Shown here: one piece after another, positions 33,770-43,693 of the stretch
Layout: the number at the start of each line of letters is the position of its first letter
Position numbering within the stretch: position 1 is the first letter of the stretch
Source: Fredinandcohnia quinoae
Lineage (GTDB): Bacteria; Bacillota; Bacilli; Bacillales; Bacillaceae_L
DNA: 64,000 nucleotides
Assembly: GCF_022427965.1 (NCBI RefSeq)
Contig: NZ_JAKTTI010000023.1
Coordinates: 1 to 64,000 of the forward strand
Direction: 5' to 3'
Notes under the pieces: model-generated
What the model saw: only the letters and a program-made list of their open reading frames with translations
Database searches by the model: none
Told to the model about the DNA's origin: nothing
Program-made: the position numbers and the translations under genes

Positions 33770-35870
33770 GATGTTCTAATCTTTCCTTTATTTTTATTGC
33801 AACGCCTTCTCCTGTAAAACAGGCCGTTATTATCGCCTTCTTGGTAGGTTTAGGGCGAAATACAACTGATTTGAATTGGCTTTCAAATAGCTGATGACAG
33901 CTTTGATAAATATCCTCTAAACTCCTACCTAAAGATGTCTTTCGGACTGCTTCCATTACAATTGGGGTACTAGCCATTGATATCGTTCTTGTTCTGATAC
34001 CAGTCTCTTCATAAATCATATTTCCAAACGACGATACAGATCCCATATCAACTAAGAACAATACTCCTTTTGAAGGTGTCAATTCTAATATATTCTTTTT
34101 TACTGCATCATACATATCTCTTACTTCCATTGTAAGAGGCATATCAAAAGCCTTACCAATTTGAACCCCTAATAAATTCTGAACCGTTTGCAGCATACTT
34201 GAGGCTGTAGAGGTTCCATGCATGATCACAATAATCCTTACCTTATCCTCCTGGATATACATGCCTTCTTCAACATCAGCAACTAAAAACATCGTAATAA
34301 AACCAATTTCATCTAGTGGAATCTCGATATCTAGTTCATTTTCAATTATTTGTGCTACTTCTATCGAAACCTTGAACTCTTTTGAATACTTTTTATGAAT
34401 TTCATTAAGATTTGGATGATTGATTGCTTTATTTTGTCTTATTCTATCAACAGTACCTTGTAAATGAAGAGCAAATGCAAACCTCATTTTTTTCTTAAAT
34501 GAACGGTTTAATTCCTGTTCAGCATATTTGTAAATTTTATCAGTAAGATTCCATATTTGAACATCAACCATTTCATCAAACCCAATTTGAGGAAGCTGAT
34601 CAATATATTCATTAAAATACTGATCTACATCACTGAGTAATTCAGTTTGAATTTCCTTGATCGTTTTTCCTTCTTTATTAAGGATTTTTAATTTCGTCTC
34701 AATATGCTGATAAAAATCCATATCATCGATGTCAGATTTACCATCTGATGCTTCTCTATCAACAAAGGTGAATATTTCTTGATCAGCATCTATGATTCTG
34801 TCCATCTTATCTCGATATTCTTTTACATCTAACAGACCCTTTTGAACATGGAGAGGCAAATCTTCTTGTCTGATAAAAAGGGTAGATACTTGTTTTGATT
34901 TGTATTGCAAAAAGGATTTTGCACACGCAAGCTTTAGATCCCGTTGTAGCTGACCGATATTTGCTGAAGTTCTATATAGTAAAAATGCAGCAAGTGCGCG
35001 TCTTTCCACATAGATTTTTTCATGTAAACGATTCGATTCCTGAATTAAAAAATGTTCAATTAGTTGGTACCTTTCCTCAAATTTCCGTTCCTCTAGAGAC
35101 GGTAACGTAATGGTCATTGGAATCCTTCGGGTAAAGGTTTCTAGCATAAAAGACTCGGTTGATTCAGTTGTAGCGCCAATTATCTGAACGGACGCGGTTT
35201 TGACTTGTTCACTATCTCCAAGACTACGGAACTCACCTTTGTCTATGAATGTAAATAACATTTCTTGTCCTTCTGGTGGAAGGCGATGGATTTCATCTAA
35301 AAACAATATTCCTTGATTTGCTTTTTCAATCAATCCTTTACGATCTTCTGTTGCACCAGTAAAGGCTCCTTTTTTCACTCCAAAAATATGACCGAATAAA
35401 AGCTGGGGATTTTGCGCATAATCTGCACAATTAAATTGAATAAATGGTGCATTCCCCTCAATATTGCCGGATTCTAAAGCATACTTATACATACATTCTG
35501 CAAAAAATGATTTACCAGTCCCAGTTTTCCCTAATATTAATGTATGCAACCCTCTAGGTGGGTACAAAATCGCGGCCTTCGCTTGCTGAATCGCAATCTT
35601 CAAGCTACCTTCTGACCCTATTAAACCTTCAAACACATGAGATGTCTCCACATCATTTTGCGCGGTTATCTCACGGTTTTGACTTGTGGTTGGATAGAAG
35701 TACAGTGTTGGTTTACCACTTGTTTTTTCAATCAAACCCTCTTTAAAGAGCTCATTTAAATATCTACTTACATTTGAACGATCTAATTGCAGTTGCTCTG
35801 ATACCTCATTCGCAGAAACACTCTTTTTCACATGTTTTACATAATCGAAAATATCATCTTTACGACCCAT
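33770..35870 (-). pseudogene. 5' fragment of a LevR-type sigma-54-dependent PTS activator
   Basis: Encodes the first 700 residues. Order: winged helix (1-60), AAA+ domain with Walker A GKTGTGKS at 114-121, the sigma-54 contact loop GAFTGA at 168-173 and Walker B ILFLDE, then PRD1 (about 430-540), an EIIA-like domain ([12 protein letters not shown], about 555-680) and the start of the IIB-like domain (ACFTGEG). The insertion cuts it there, and the open frame ends after nine element-coded residues. The truncated protein keeps all parts needed to activate SigL but loses PRD2. Confidence 0.88.
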
Positions 35871-36014
35871 TTATAAAACCTCCGATGCCTATTGACCATG
35901 AAAAACTAGGAGAGAAATCTAGTTAGTATGAAAATATTTAGAATGTACTATCTATTAATCATATCAAATTTCTTCATACCATAAAGAAAAATTTAAGGAA
36001 ACCTTCTGAATGCC

Positions 36015-36042
36015 AAAAAAAGAAGTAACCTTCGTTACTCCT
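36015..36042 (-). terminator. Rho-independent terminator of the ABC-2 exporter operon
   Basis: On the minus strand GTAAC, a four-base loop and GTTAC form the core of a stem followed by TTCTTTTTTT, just past the permease stop. Confidence 0.65.
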
Positions 36043-36054
36043 TCCCTTCGGATC

Positions 36055-37659
36055 TCAGCCATGTATATCTCGCTTATTATAACCCAAAAACCCTATCACT
36101 GTTAATACCACCGCAATCACAGATAAAATAAAGAACCTCATCCAATCCATGTCTTCAACAGGAAGCTTTGGTATTTGACCAAATGGCGATATATTCCCCA
36201 TCCATTCTGGGAGTTTAAGCATCCCACCTAAGTACACGACAAAGAAGGAATACGTTAAATAAAGCCATGTTAACCCTGAAAGCCTTGGTGCTATACCTAT
36301 TAAGAGCACCGCAATTCCACTCATAATCCACATTGCAGGTAAATAAACCAGTGCAGCACTAAAGTAAGTGCTAAACGCGACTCCTTCATCTAATACCGAA
36401 TTACCGATTGATCCCAATCCAATTGCTGATAGAACTAGCATAACAAGCCCTACAATTACAGATATGATAAAATAACACGACAGCTGACTTGTACGTGATA
36501 CCGCACGAGTTAATAAATGTTCCGTACGATTCTTCTTCTCTTCCCCTTTGAGCTTTAAGATTGCCATTAAAGCTGGGATCGTACAAATCATTGCAATTAT
36601 CGACATTAACATCCCTATAAATTGCTCGATTAATGAGTAGCCTTCCATTGGCTGCAATAATTGTGCAACCATTTCATTATCTGAAAAAAAGGACTCAAGA
36701 TCACCGAATATTGATCCATACGATGCCCCAAGTAGATATACTCCTACTGCCCACGAAATCAATCCTGTTCGTTGTAGTCTTAGAGCAAGACCTAGGGGAC
36801 TTTGTAAAAATCGTGATGCATAATTTCTACCAGGCTTAGCAGGTATTAATCCCGCTCCCAAATCTCGAATCGCACTCAAGTAAAAGGCTATAAAAATCAA
36901 AATAAGCGACACACCAATTGTAAGTAAGATTGGCCACCAATAATTATTCACATACACCTCTGATCCTAAAATCCATCCAAATGGCGAAACCCAAGATAGC
37001 GTCTCATTACCAACATCACCTATCGCGCGAATTAAATAGGAAAGAAGCAAGATCGAAATCGAAAATCCAATTGTCCCTCTTGATGTTACTGTGAGCTGAG
37101 AAAAAAATGCAGTTAGTGCAGTGAAGAATATTCCTGCTGCTCCAAGTGCTGAACCATATAATAGAGAGCCCTCTAAATTCATGCTTTCAATTCCAAGTGC
37201 ATACAGGCCAATTCCAACGACGACTGCAAGCAATACATTTGTACCAATCAAAACATTTAATGTTGCTTGTAAATTTGCTAATCGACCTGCAGGTAATGAA
37301 CGAATCATTTCGATTCGACCATCTTCCTCGTCAGCCCTTGTATGCCGAGTGACAAGCAATATACTCATAATCCCTACAGCAATTGCTGTGAAAAGTAACA
37401 TTTCATGTGCAAACATTGCTCCATTTGTATAGTTTTCAATACCGTATGCTGGACCCATCATCGCAGTAATCGCAGGGTTTACCATCGTTTCTGCAACAAT
37501 TTGTCTTTCTTGCTGTGTCGGATACATACCTGGTATCGCTAAGGCAAGAACAAATGTAAAGATAGCTAGGGAAAGCAGCCAAATAGGGATTCGAAGTCGA
37601 TCCCGACGAATGATAAATCTTGATAGTTTTCCTGTATTACTAAATAACTGGTTTGACAT
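36055..37659 (-). CDS. ABC-2 type exporter permease (COG3559-like)
   Basis: 534 residues with about twelve hydrophobic segments, twice the usual size of an ABC-2 permease. The N-terminus LSRFIIRRDRLRIPIWLLSL and the repeat layout fit the family described as putative exporters of polyketide antibiotics (tetronasin type). Its start overlaps the ATPase stop by one base. It probably expels a drug or lipid-like compound together with the ATPase at 37659 and under control of the divergent TetR protein. Confidence 0.85.
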   Translation of the reverse strand: MSNQLFSNTGKLSRFIIRRDRLRIPIWLLSLAIFTFVLALAIPGMYPTQQERQIVAETMVNPAITAMMGPAYGIENYTNGAMFAHEMLLFTAIAVGIMSILLVTRHTRADEEDGRIEMIRSLPAGRLANLQATLNVLIGTNVLLAVVVGIGLYALGIESMNLEGSLLYGSALGAAGIFFTALTAFFSQLTVTSRGTIGFSISILLLSYLIRAIGDVGNETLSWVSPFGWILGSEVYVNNYWWPILLTIGVSLILIFIAFYLSAIRDLGAGLIPAKPGRNYASRFLQSPLGLALRLQRTGLISWAVGVYLLGASYGSIFGDLESFFSDNEMVAQLLQPMEGYSLIEQFIGMLMSIIAMICTIPALMAILKLKGEEKKNRTEHLLTRAVSRTSQLSCYFIISVIVGLVMLVLSAIGLGSIGNSVLDEGVAFSTYFSAALVYLPAMWIMSGIAVLLIGIAPRLSGLTWLYLTYSFFVVYLGGMLKLPEWMGNISPFGQIPKLPVEDMDWMRFFILSVIAVVLTVIGFLGYNKRDIHG

Positions 37660-38552
37660 TATAATGCACCTCCAGCTCCTTCATAATGACGCATGAATAA
37701 ATCTTCTAAAGTTGGTGGCGCGCTTTCTAATCTTGTAATTCCAAATTGACTAATATACTTCATCACATGATCTAATTCTTCATAATCAACTTGGAATGAA
37801 AGTGCCCGATCCTTCTCTTCGATATCATGAACTCCTTTTACTTCAGCTAAAGAGGTAAGCGGCTCCTTCGTTTCGACCAAAAGGCTGGTTCTTGTTAAGT
37901 GACGCAACTCTTGTAAAGTCCCTGTTTCAATGATCTTACCTTGTCGAATGATACCTACTCTGTCACATAATTTTTCTACCTCCGATAAAATGTGACTAGA
38001 CAATAATATACTTTTCCCAGCATTTTTTGCTTCGAGCACACAGTCTTGGAATACTCTCTCCATTAATGGGTCGAGACCAGATGTTGGCTCATCTAAAATA
38101 TATAGGTCAGCATCTGATGAAAACGCCGCAATTAACGCTACTTTTTGACGGTTTCCCTTTGAATATGTGCGACATTTTTTTGAGGGGTCTAAATCGAATT
38201 TCTTGATTAGCTCTTCTCTTCTACTTTGATCGTTAGAGCCCCGCAATTTAACAAATAAATCAATTACTTCGCCACCAGTTAAATTAGGCCAAAGATTTAC
38301 ATCACCTGGAACATAGGCAATACGCTTGTGTATGTCAACTGCATCCTTCCAAGCATCCTTTCCAAAAATCTTCACTTCTCCCTCTGACGCTTTTAAAATA
38401 CCAAGTAGGACACGAATCGTCGTTGATTTCCCTGCTCCATTTGGACCGATGAAACCAAAGACCTCACCTTTATTCACTTCTATATGAACACCGTCTAATG
38501 CCATAAACTTTCCAAACCTTTTCGTTAAGTTGGTTACTTTTAAAACTGTCAC
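37659..38552 (-). CDS. ABC exporter ATP-binding protein
   Basis: 297 residues. Walker A GPNGAGKS at about residues 37-44, a signature reading YSKGNRQKV (a diverged LSGGQ), Walker B LYILDEPTSGLDP and the switch His in LLSSHILSE. A C-terminal extension of about 80 residues is typical of the drug-exporter (DrrA/CcmA) class. ATG 38552 follows an AGGGGG-like Shine-Dalgarno. It forms an operon with the ABC-2 permease. Confidence 0.93.
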   Translation of the reverse strand: MTVLKVTNLTKRFGKFMALDGVHIEVNKGEVFGFIGPNGAGKSTTIRVLLGILKASEGEVKIFGKDAWKDAVDIHKRIAYVPGDVNLWPNLTGGEVIDLFVKLRGSNDQSRREELIKKFDLDPSKKCRTYSKGNRQKVALIAAFSSDADLYILDEPTSGLDPLMERVFQDCVLEAKNAGKSILLSSHILSEVEKLCDRVGIIRQGKIIETGTLQELRHLTRTSLLVETKEPLTSLAEVKGVHDIEEKDRALSFQVDYEELDHVMKYISQFGITRLESAPPTLEDLFMRHYEGAGGAL

Positions 38553-38571
38553 TCTTACTACCCCCTTAAAT

Positions 38572-38668
38572 AGTTTTGAAATATTTTTATCGGTTTAGTT
38601 CATAATATAAAAATATATCTCTTTTGACAATAGTTTATGAAATATTCTTATTGTTTTATTTCAAAACT
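38572..38668. promoter_or_regulatory. Divergent control region with outward inverted repeat
   Basis: AGTTTTGAAATA (38572-38583) and TATTTCAAAACT (38657-38668) are exact inverted copies, one near each divergent gene. A TTGACA lies at 38624-38629 between them. Each copy could be a half or full operator for the TetR-family protein. No convincing -10 was fixed. Confidence 0.45.
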
Positions 38669-38697
38669 TTGTCTACACTAACAATGAGGTGAAAGAA

Positions 38698-39285
38698 ATG
38701 GACGGTTTTCAGCGGCGAAGAGAACAAAAGAAAATAAATATTTTAGAGGCAGCATTAAGCTTATTTATGGAATTTGGAGTAAAAAAAATCGCAATCTCCG
38801 AAATCGCCAAAGAAGCAAATGTATCACAAGTCACAATTTATAATTATTTTGAAAGCAAACATAATTTAGTTCATGAAACATTTCTATATTATTTGGATAA
38901 GGCATCTGATGAATTTGATCAAATCATAAATAACAATACCATTGATTTTCCTGAGAAAATCAAGCAGATTGTATTTGCTAAGAAAGAAGCGGCACAACAG
39001 ATTCATGAGGATTTTTATGATTATTTAATGAAGGAATATACAACTGATAAAAATTATATGGAGAAAATATATGTAGAACAGGCCATTCCGCGCTTTATTG
39101 TTTTATTTGACGAAGGGAAGAAACACGGGTATGTGGACCCTAATCTGTCAAATGAAGCGATATTATTATTTATCCAAGCCTTTCATGACTATATTCAGCG
39201 TGAAGAAGTCTATCAAAAAATCCTCCCTATAACTGAAGATATCATGAATTTGATCTTTTATGGAATCGTTGGGAAAAGGGATTGA
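38698..39285 (+). CDS. TetR family transcriptional regulator
   Basis: 195 residues. The N-terminal helix-turn-helix is clear: ILEAALSLFMEFGVKKIAISEIAKEANVSQVTIYNYFESK at about residues 15-55. The remaining all-helical domain is the ligand-binding part. ATG 38698 follows GAGGTG; an earlier in-frame start at 38689 overlaps that signal. It diverges from the ABC exporter operon and most likely represses it until a drug binds. Confidence 0.9.
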   Translation: MDGFQRRREQKKINILEAALSLFMEFGVKKIAISEIAKEANVSQVTIYNYFESKHNLVHETFLYYLDKASDEFDQIINNNTIDFPEKIKQIVFAKKEAAQQIHEDFYDYLMKEYTTDKNYMEKIYVEQAIPRFIVLFDEGKKHGYVDPNLSNEAILLFIQAFHDYIQREEVYQKILPITEDIMNLIFYGIVGKRD

Positions 39286-39324
39286 AATAAGGTCTGCCTC
39301 TTACATATTGAGAGCAGACCTTAT
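39286..39324. terminator. Bidirectional terminator between TetR and permease genes
   Basis: AATAAGGTCTGC (39286-39297) and GCAGACCTTATT (39313-39324) are a perfect 12-bp stem between convergent genes. Confidence 0.8.
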
Positions 39325-39360
39325 TTATAATTTTACGGTCGTTAGCAAATCCTAGCAACT

Positions 39361-40242
39361 TTACCTCTTATTAAATCTTCTAATAACTCCATTCCCCACT
39401 AGATAAAAGGATAGGACAGTTAACGATATTAAGAAAATCGCACTCATTGGAATTATTTTTGCACTCCACATATCCTTTAAGATGCCAGAAAGAACCAATG
39501 CCCATGAATCAGATGTATTAATAAAATTGTATCCACCAAATCCATCCGCTTCAAAAGACATGCTAATAAAAATGCCGACAATTCCTAACTGGGCAATTAA
39601 GAACAGTGTGCGACCTAATTCATTAACAATAATCGTCACCAATTGCGATTTCATATTCGGGAATATGTACTTTCTTGATAAGCGAAAAGGGGTACATCCT
39701 GCGACAATACCAGCTTCATAATAAGGCTTGCCTGCAATTTCCTTCACTAATTTGTAGATCACATCCCCTACTCTTCCTACCTCTATTAAGGCAATTACAA
39801 AGACAAACCAATAAGCTCGACTAGGAGAAAATAAGAAGAATGGTATTCCTACAATCATCACTATAAGGAAAACCGATGGGATATAGGAAAAAAGTTGATA
39901 CCATATGTTTAATACACCTCGTATAACCCTTGAATAGAGGGACCCTAATCCCAATAGTAATCCAATCATAAATCGGATGAATACGATCCCAAAAATAACC
40001 ACTAATGTTTCCCTTGCACCAACTACTAATCTACTTAATAGATCTACTCCCCGTCTATCACTTCCTAGTAAATAATCCTTTGATGGTGGGTATGGGGGTA
40101 CTTCAATTTTGCCATTATCATGCTTTATATAAAGACTTTCAGATAACTCAGTATCAATCATCGGTAAATATGGTCCAATAATCGCCATCAACAGAATAAA
40201 GCTTAAGATTGAAATACCAATATAAAATGAGAATCTCCTCAT
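39361..40242 (-). CDS. Orphan OppC/DppC-like ABC permease (second pair)
   Basis: 293 residues. An N-terminal span, then the OppC motif LGSDRRGVDLLSRLVVGARETL, about six spans in all and an EAA-like loop EAGIVAGCTPFRLSRKYIFPN. It is paralogous to the protein at 4341-5234, sharing LIEVGRVGDVI and RTLFLIAQLGI. It overlaps its partner gene by four bases. No ATPase or binding protein is adjacent. Confidence 0.85.
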   Translation of the reverse strand: MRRFSFYIGISILSFILLMAIIGPYLPMIDTELSESLYIKHDNGKIEVPPYPPSKDYLLGSDRRGVDLLSRLVVGARETLVVIFGIVFIRFMIGLLLGLGSLYSRVIRGVLNIWYQLFSYIPSVFLIVMIVGIPFFLFSPSRAYWFVFVIALIEVGRVGDVIYKLVKEIAGKPYYEAGIVAGCTPFRLSRKYIFPNMKSQLVTIIVNELGRTLFLIAQLGIVGIFISMSFEADGFGGYNFINTSDSWALVLSGILKDMWSAKIIPMSAIFLISLTVLSFYLVGNGVIRRFNKR

Positions 40243-41186
40243 ATGTCTTTTCCTTTCGGTGTCACGAATGAATTAATAGTTTGAAAGAATGCATTTGAAA
40301 GAAAGATAATAAAGGTAAATAATAGTACAAAGCCGAATGCGATATTTAGATTTATAAAAAATGACTGTCCAACACGAAAGCTGCTCGGTGTTGCAATCGA
40401 ACTAAAAAAATAGTAAGCAGCACCTCGGTAATTCGTTAAAAATTCAACAATAAATAAATTTGATAGAACATATAAGGTCATTGTATTACTACTCACATTG
40501 ATCTTCTGCAAGGCATTTTTCAACATATGGACTGAAAGAATTTTAAAACTCCCTACACCCTTTGATTTTGCAGTCGGAATATAATCCATAGATTCCTCTT
40601 CCAGCAGGCTCGTATATGTTATATTTGCAATAAAAAAGAGTGGATACATTGCTAGGAAAACAATCGCAACAATCTGATTTTCTGCTTTTTCATGTCCAAA
40701 TAAATCGATATGCGGGAAAAGACCCTTTTCATATAGAAACATAAGTGCCAGCTGACTGAAAACCATGAAAAATAAATCTGGAACAGATAACATGAACCAT
40801 GTCATCCCGCTTCCAACTCCAATTTTCTTCCTCTTCGTTAAAAAATCAAAAACTCCTTTTACAATTCCTAAAAAGAACCCTAATAAAATCGCTGGTATGA
40901 TAAGCTTTAAACTTCTAATTGATGCTTCAAAAACATGTGCCCCAACTGATTCCCCACTTGCGTATTCACCTAATCCTTTGTTCTCTTTCACATAGTGAAA
41001 AAAGGACTTGATATTTTCAATATGATTTTCAATACTATAGTGATAAACAACATTCTGTATATCTCCATATTTACTAGTTTCAAAGATAACATCTCTTGGT
41101 ATGAAGATAATAATGATAAGAAGAACTGTGGACAAACCCCATAGTAATAGTTGTTTGAGGATAATTGAAAAGATGGATGTTTTCAT
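40239..41186 (-). CDS. Orphan OppB/DppB-like ABC permease (second pair)
   Basis: 315 residues, paralogous to the protein at 3410-4324: both have an N-terminal span ending in F(I)PRD, a charged outer loop, and the sequence RSLKLIIPAILLGFFLGIVKGVFDF in the second span. GGAG before ATG 41186 selects this start; in-frame starts to 41237 are unsupported. It forms a two-gene unit with the OppC-like gene. The substrate is unknown. Confidence 0.83.
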   Translation of the reverse strand: MKTSIFSIILKQLLLWGLSTVLLIIIIFIPRDVIFETSKYGDIQNVVYHYSIENHIENIKSFFHYVKENKGLGEYASGESVGAHVFEASIRSLKLIIPAILLGFFLGIVKGVFDFLTKRKKIGVGSGMTWFMLSVPDLFFMVFSQLALMFLYEKGLFPHIDLFGHEKAENQIVAIVFLAMYPLFFIANITYTSLLEEESMDYIPTAKSKGVGSFKILSVHMLKNALQKINVSSNTMTLYVLSNLFIVEFLTNYRGAAYYFFSSIATPSSFRVGQSFFINLNIAFGFVLLFTFIIFLSNAFFQTINSFVTPKGKDI

Positions 41187-41289
41187 ATACTTCTCCATTC
41201 TAGTTGTATATATTTGAATATAATTATACTTTACCAAATTATGAATAGTTTTACAGTTATATTAATATATCATATAGATAAATAATCAA

Positions 41290-41326
41290 AAAAAAAAGAG
41301 ACTGAATATTTCTTAATCAGTCTCTT
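41290..41326 (-). terminator. Rho-independent terminator of the V4R gene
   Basis: On the minus strand AAGAGACTGA and TCAGTCTCTT form a perfect ten-base stem followed by TTTTTTTTT, ten bases after the stop. Confidence 0.88.
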
Positions 41327-41335
41327 CTACGTCCA

Positions 41336-41782
41336 TTACATTTTCACCTGATATTCGCAGCAACTATCACCATTTACATTACATTTTGTTTCTTTTGCCC
41401 TAACCCTTTTATCCAATATCTTCGTAAAAGCCCCTTCTAAAATTGCCCCTTCTAAATCACACACTAGATGGCCTTCCTTATGAGGCAATCCCTTACAGAA
41501 ACAATCATCGACTTGAACTATAACTTCATTCTCCTTTTCATCAACAATTGTAGGTACTCCAATATTTAGTGATTCAAATAATTTCAATGCCTCATTAATA
41601 GAGTTTACAGGGAGACTTTCTCCAATCTTTCTCCCAATTGTTGCAGTCGTACTTTTACCATGCATTGGAAGTCCTTGATACATTCCAATTAAGCGAATTG
41701 CCCGATAAAGTTCAAGTGGTACTGAGTTACTTAGTTTTTTTCTATTAATGTTTTTTAATTCTTCAAATGAGAAGTCATCCAT
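41336..41782 (-). CDS. V4R-domain protein A, FNR-boxed
   Basis: 148 residues of V4R (4-vinyl reductase) type, a small-molecule-binding fold. Five cysteines are conserved with its paralogue at 48633: two in DCFCKGLP, one in VCDLEGA and two in KCNVNGDSCCEY. They could hold a metal or Fe-S group. ATG 41782 follows AAAGGTAG. An FNR box lies exactly at -41.5 from a TATTAT -10 box. A role in redox or ligand sensing for the chemotaxis and c-di-GMP genes beside it is inferred. Confidence 0.78.
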   Translation of the reverse strand: MDDFSFEELKNINRKKLSNSVPLELYRAIRLIGMYQGLPMHGKSTTATIGRKIGESLPVNSINEALKLFESLNIGVPTIVDEKENEVIVQVDDCFCKGLPHKEGHLVCDLEGAILEGAFTKILDKRVRAKETKCNVNGDSCCEYQVKM

Positions 41783-41812
41783 TTTGACACTACCTTTCCT
41801 ATGTATAGGTTA

Positions 41813-41854
41813 ATAATATCTTTTTTCATATTTTGAAACCTTGATACAAATCAA
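41813..41854 (-). promoter_or_regulatory. FNR-type promoter of the V4R-A gene
   Basis: TTGATACAAATCAA at 41841-41854 fits the FNR consensus TTGAT-N4-ATCAA in all ten fixed positions. On the minus strand a TATTAT -10 box lies at 41818-41813. The centre of the box is 41.5 bases upstream of the predicted start (41806), the class II activator position. Confidence 0.8.
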
Positions 41855-41901
41855 TTTCTTAATATACATGTTAACTTATGCCTAAGTAGTACTGAATTTT
41901 A

Positions 41902-43674
41902 CTAGAGTTTAAATTTCATAGCTGCATCCTGCAATTCCTGAGCCATTCTTGCCAATACTTGAGTAGCAGCACTTATTTCTTCAATTGATGCATTCTGCTC
42001 CTCAGTTGAAGCAACAACTTCTTGAGTAGCATTATTTGTTTCTTGAATAATGTGATCCGTATGCCTCATCGCATCGACTAATGAATCAGAACTAATGTGG
42101 ATATCACTTAATTGTTCATGTACCTCTCTTATAAATTCTGTTATTTCAAATACGGCGATGGCAATTTGCTCAAAGGTTTCTCCTACCTCATCAGTAAATG
42201 ACGTTCCTTTAATAACAGCATCCTTGCTATATTTCATCGAATTAACAACCTCAATTGTACTTTTTTGCATTTCCTTAATAAATATATCAATCTGTCTTGC
42301 TGATTGACTTGATTGCTCAGCCAATTTTTTTACTTCTTGTGCAACTATTGCAAAACCCTTTCCATGTTCTCCTGCTCTAGCAGCCTCAATCGCAGCATTT
42401 AATGATAGAAGATTCGTTTGATCTGATATTTCTGTAATGAGTGTAACAATTTGTCCAATTTTTAATGACTTTTCTTGAAGTGAGTTAATATGTTGACTCA
42501 TAGTTGTTGTCGATGATTCTATATAATCCATTTGTGTAATTACTTGTTTCATTACAACTTGTCCTTCTTCTGTGTTACTAGACGCAATTTCCGCAGCACT
42601 AGTTGCTTCATTTGTTCGATTTGTAATTGTTGCGATTCTATTTGAAATATTATCCACAATCATACGTGTATTACTAACATATTCTGCTTGATCATTGGAT
42701 CCAGTTGATACTTGTTCTATAGCAGTAACAATTTGTTCAGAAGCTTTTGCACTTTGATCTGCACTGGCATTTAACTCCTCAGCCGATGCTGCCAATGAAT
42801 CAGAGGCTTCAGCTACCTTCGAAATTATCTCCTTCAAATTATTCACCATCAGGTTAAAACCTTTTGCAAGACGACCTACTTCATCCTTCTGTTTTAATTT
42901 AATTTCTTCCACAGTTAGGTCCCCTAAAGCAACTTTACCAATCCTTTCAACAGCTATAATAATCGGTTTAGATAAACGTCCCGAGAATAACCAAATAATA
43001 ATACATCCAAGCAACAAACTAAATACAAGTGTAATTACCAGTACATTTAATAAATGGTCCGCGCCTTCATTAAAATCTACCATAAAGGTTCCCGCAGCAA
43101 CTATCCAATCCCAGTTAGGATCCATTTTTGAGTAACTAACTTTTGGAGCAATTTCACTTTCGTTATAGGGAAGAGGCCACTCATAGTAACTAAATCCTCC
43201 CCCAGCCAAACCACTCTTAACAAGTTCTTGACCAAACATGACGCCATTAGAATCCTTTGAATCCCAAAGATTTTCTCCTTCACTTGTAGGGTGGACGAGA
43301 AGGTCCCCTTTATTATTTAAAATAAATAGGTAACCGTTTTCACCCATATCTATATTTTTATCAATTTCTCTTGTGCCATCATCATTCTTGTTTCCAAGTA
43401 ACAAAACCTTTGCTTCCTCTTGAGCTTGATCTAATGTCAATTCACCTTGTTCCACACGCACATTTAATTCATCAATAAGTTTAATCGAATATTCGACACT
43501 ATTCTTCAAGTTAGTTTTACCAAGTTCATCTAAACTGCTTTTACTCACTACATAGCCTGAAATACCTATAATGATAGAAGGTACAGTTAGTAATAATAGA
43601 CTAATAGCAATTAATTTTGCTCGGATGGTATGAAATTGAAACTTCTGTAATAACGAGTTCCTTCCCTTACTCAT
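41902..43674 (-). CDS. Methyl-accepting chemotaxis protein with Cache sensor
   Basis: 590 residues. A membrane span near 15-40 and one near 205-230 bracket a single Cache-type extracellular sensor ([19 protein letters not shown]). A HAMP domain (about 232-285) follows, then the cytoplasmic signalling domain with the tip sequence [41 protein letters not shown]. It lies 19 bases behind the PAS-GGDEF-EAL gene and shares its promoter. Ligand unknown. Confidence 0.93.
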   Translation of the reverse strand: MSKGRNSLLQKFQFHTIRAKLIAISLLLLTVPSIIIGISGYVVSKSSLDELGKTNLKNSVEYSIKLIDELNVRVEQGELTLDQAQEEAKVLLLGNKNDDGTREIDKNIDMGENGYLFILNNKGDLLVHPTSEGENLWDSKDSNGVMFGQELVKSGLAGGGFSYYEWPLPYNESEIAPKVSYSKMDPNWDWIVAAGTFMVDFNEGADHLLNVLVITLVFSLLLGCIIIWLFSGRLSKPIIIAVERIGKVALGDLTVEEIKLKQKDEVGRLAKGFNLMVNNLKEIISKVAEASDSLAASAEELNASADQSAKASEQIVTAIEQVSTGSNDQAEYVSNTRMIVDNISNRIATITNRTNEATSAAEIASSNTEEGQVVMKQVITQMDYIESSTTTMSQHINSLQEKSLKIGQIVTLITEISDQTNLLSLNAAIEAARAGEHGKGFAIVAQEVKKLAEQSSQSARQIDIFIKEMQKSTIEVVNSMKYSKDAVIKGTSFTDEVGETFEQIAIAVFEITEFIREVHEQLSDIHISSDSLVDAMRHTDHIIQETNNATQEVVASTEEQNASIEEISAATQVLARMAQELQDAAMKFKL

Positions 43675-43693
43675 TACGATTTCCCCCTTAATA

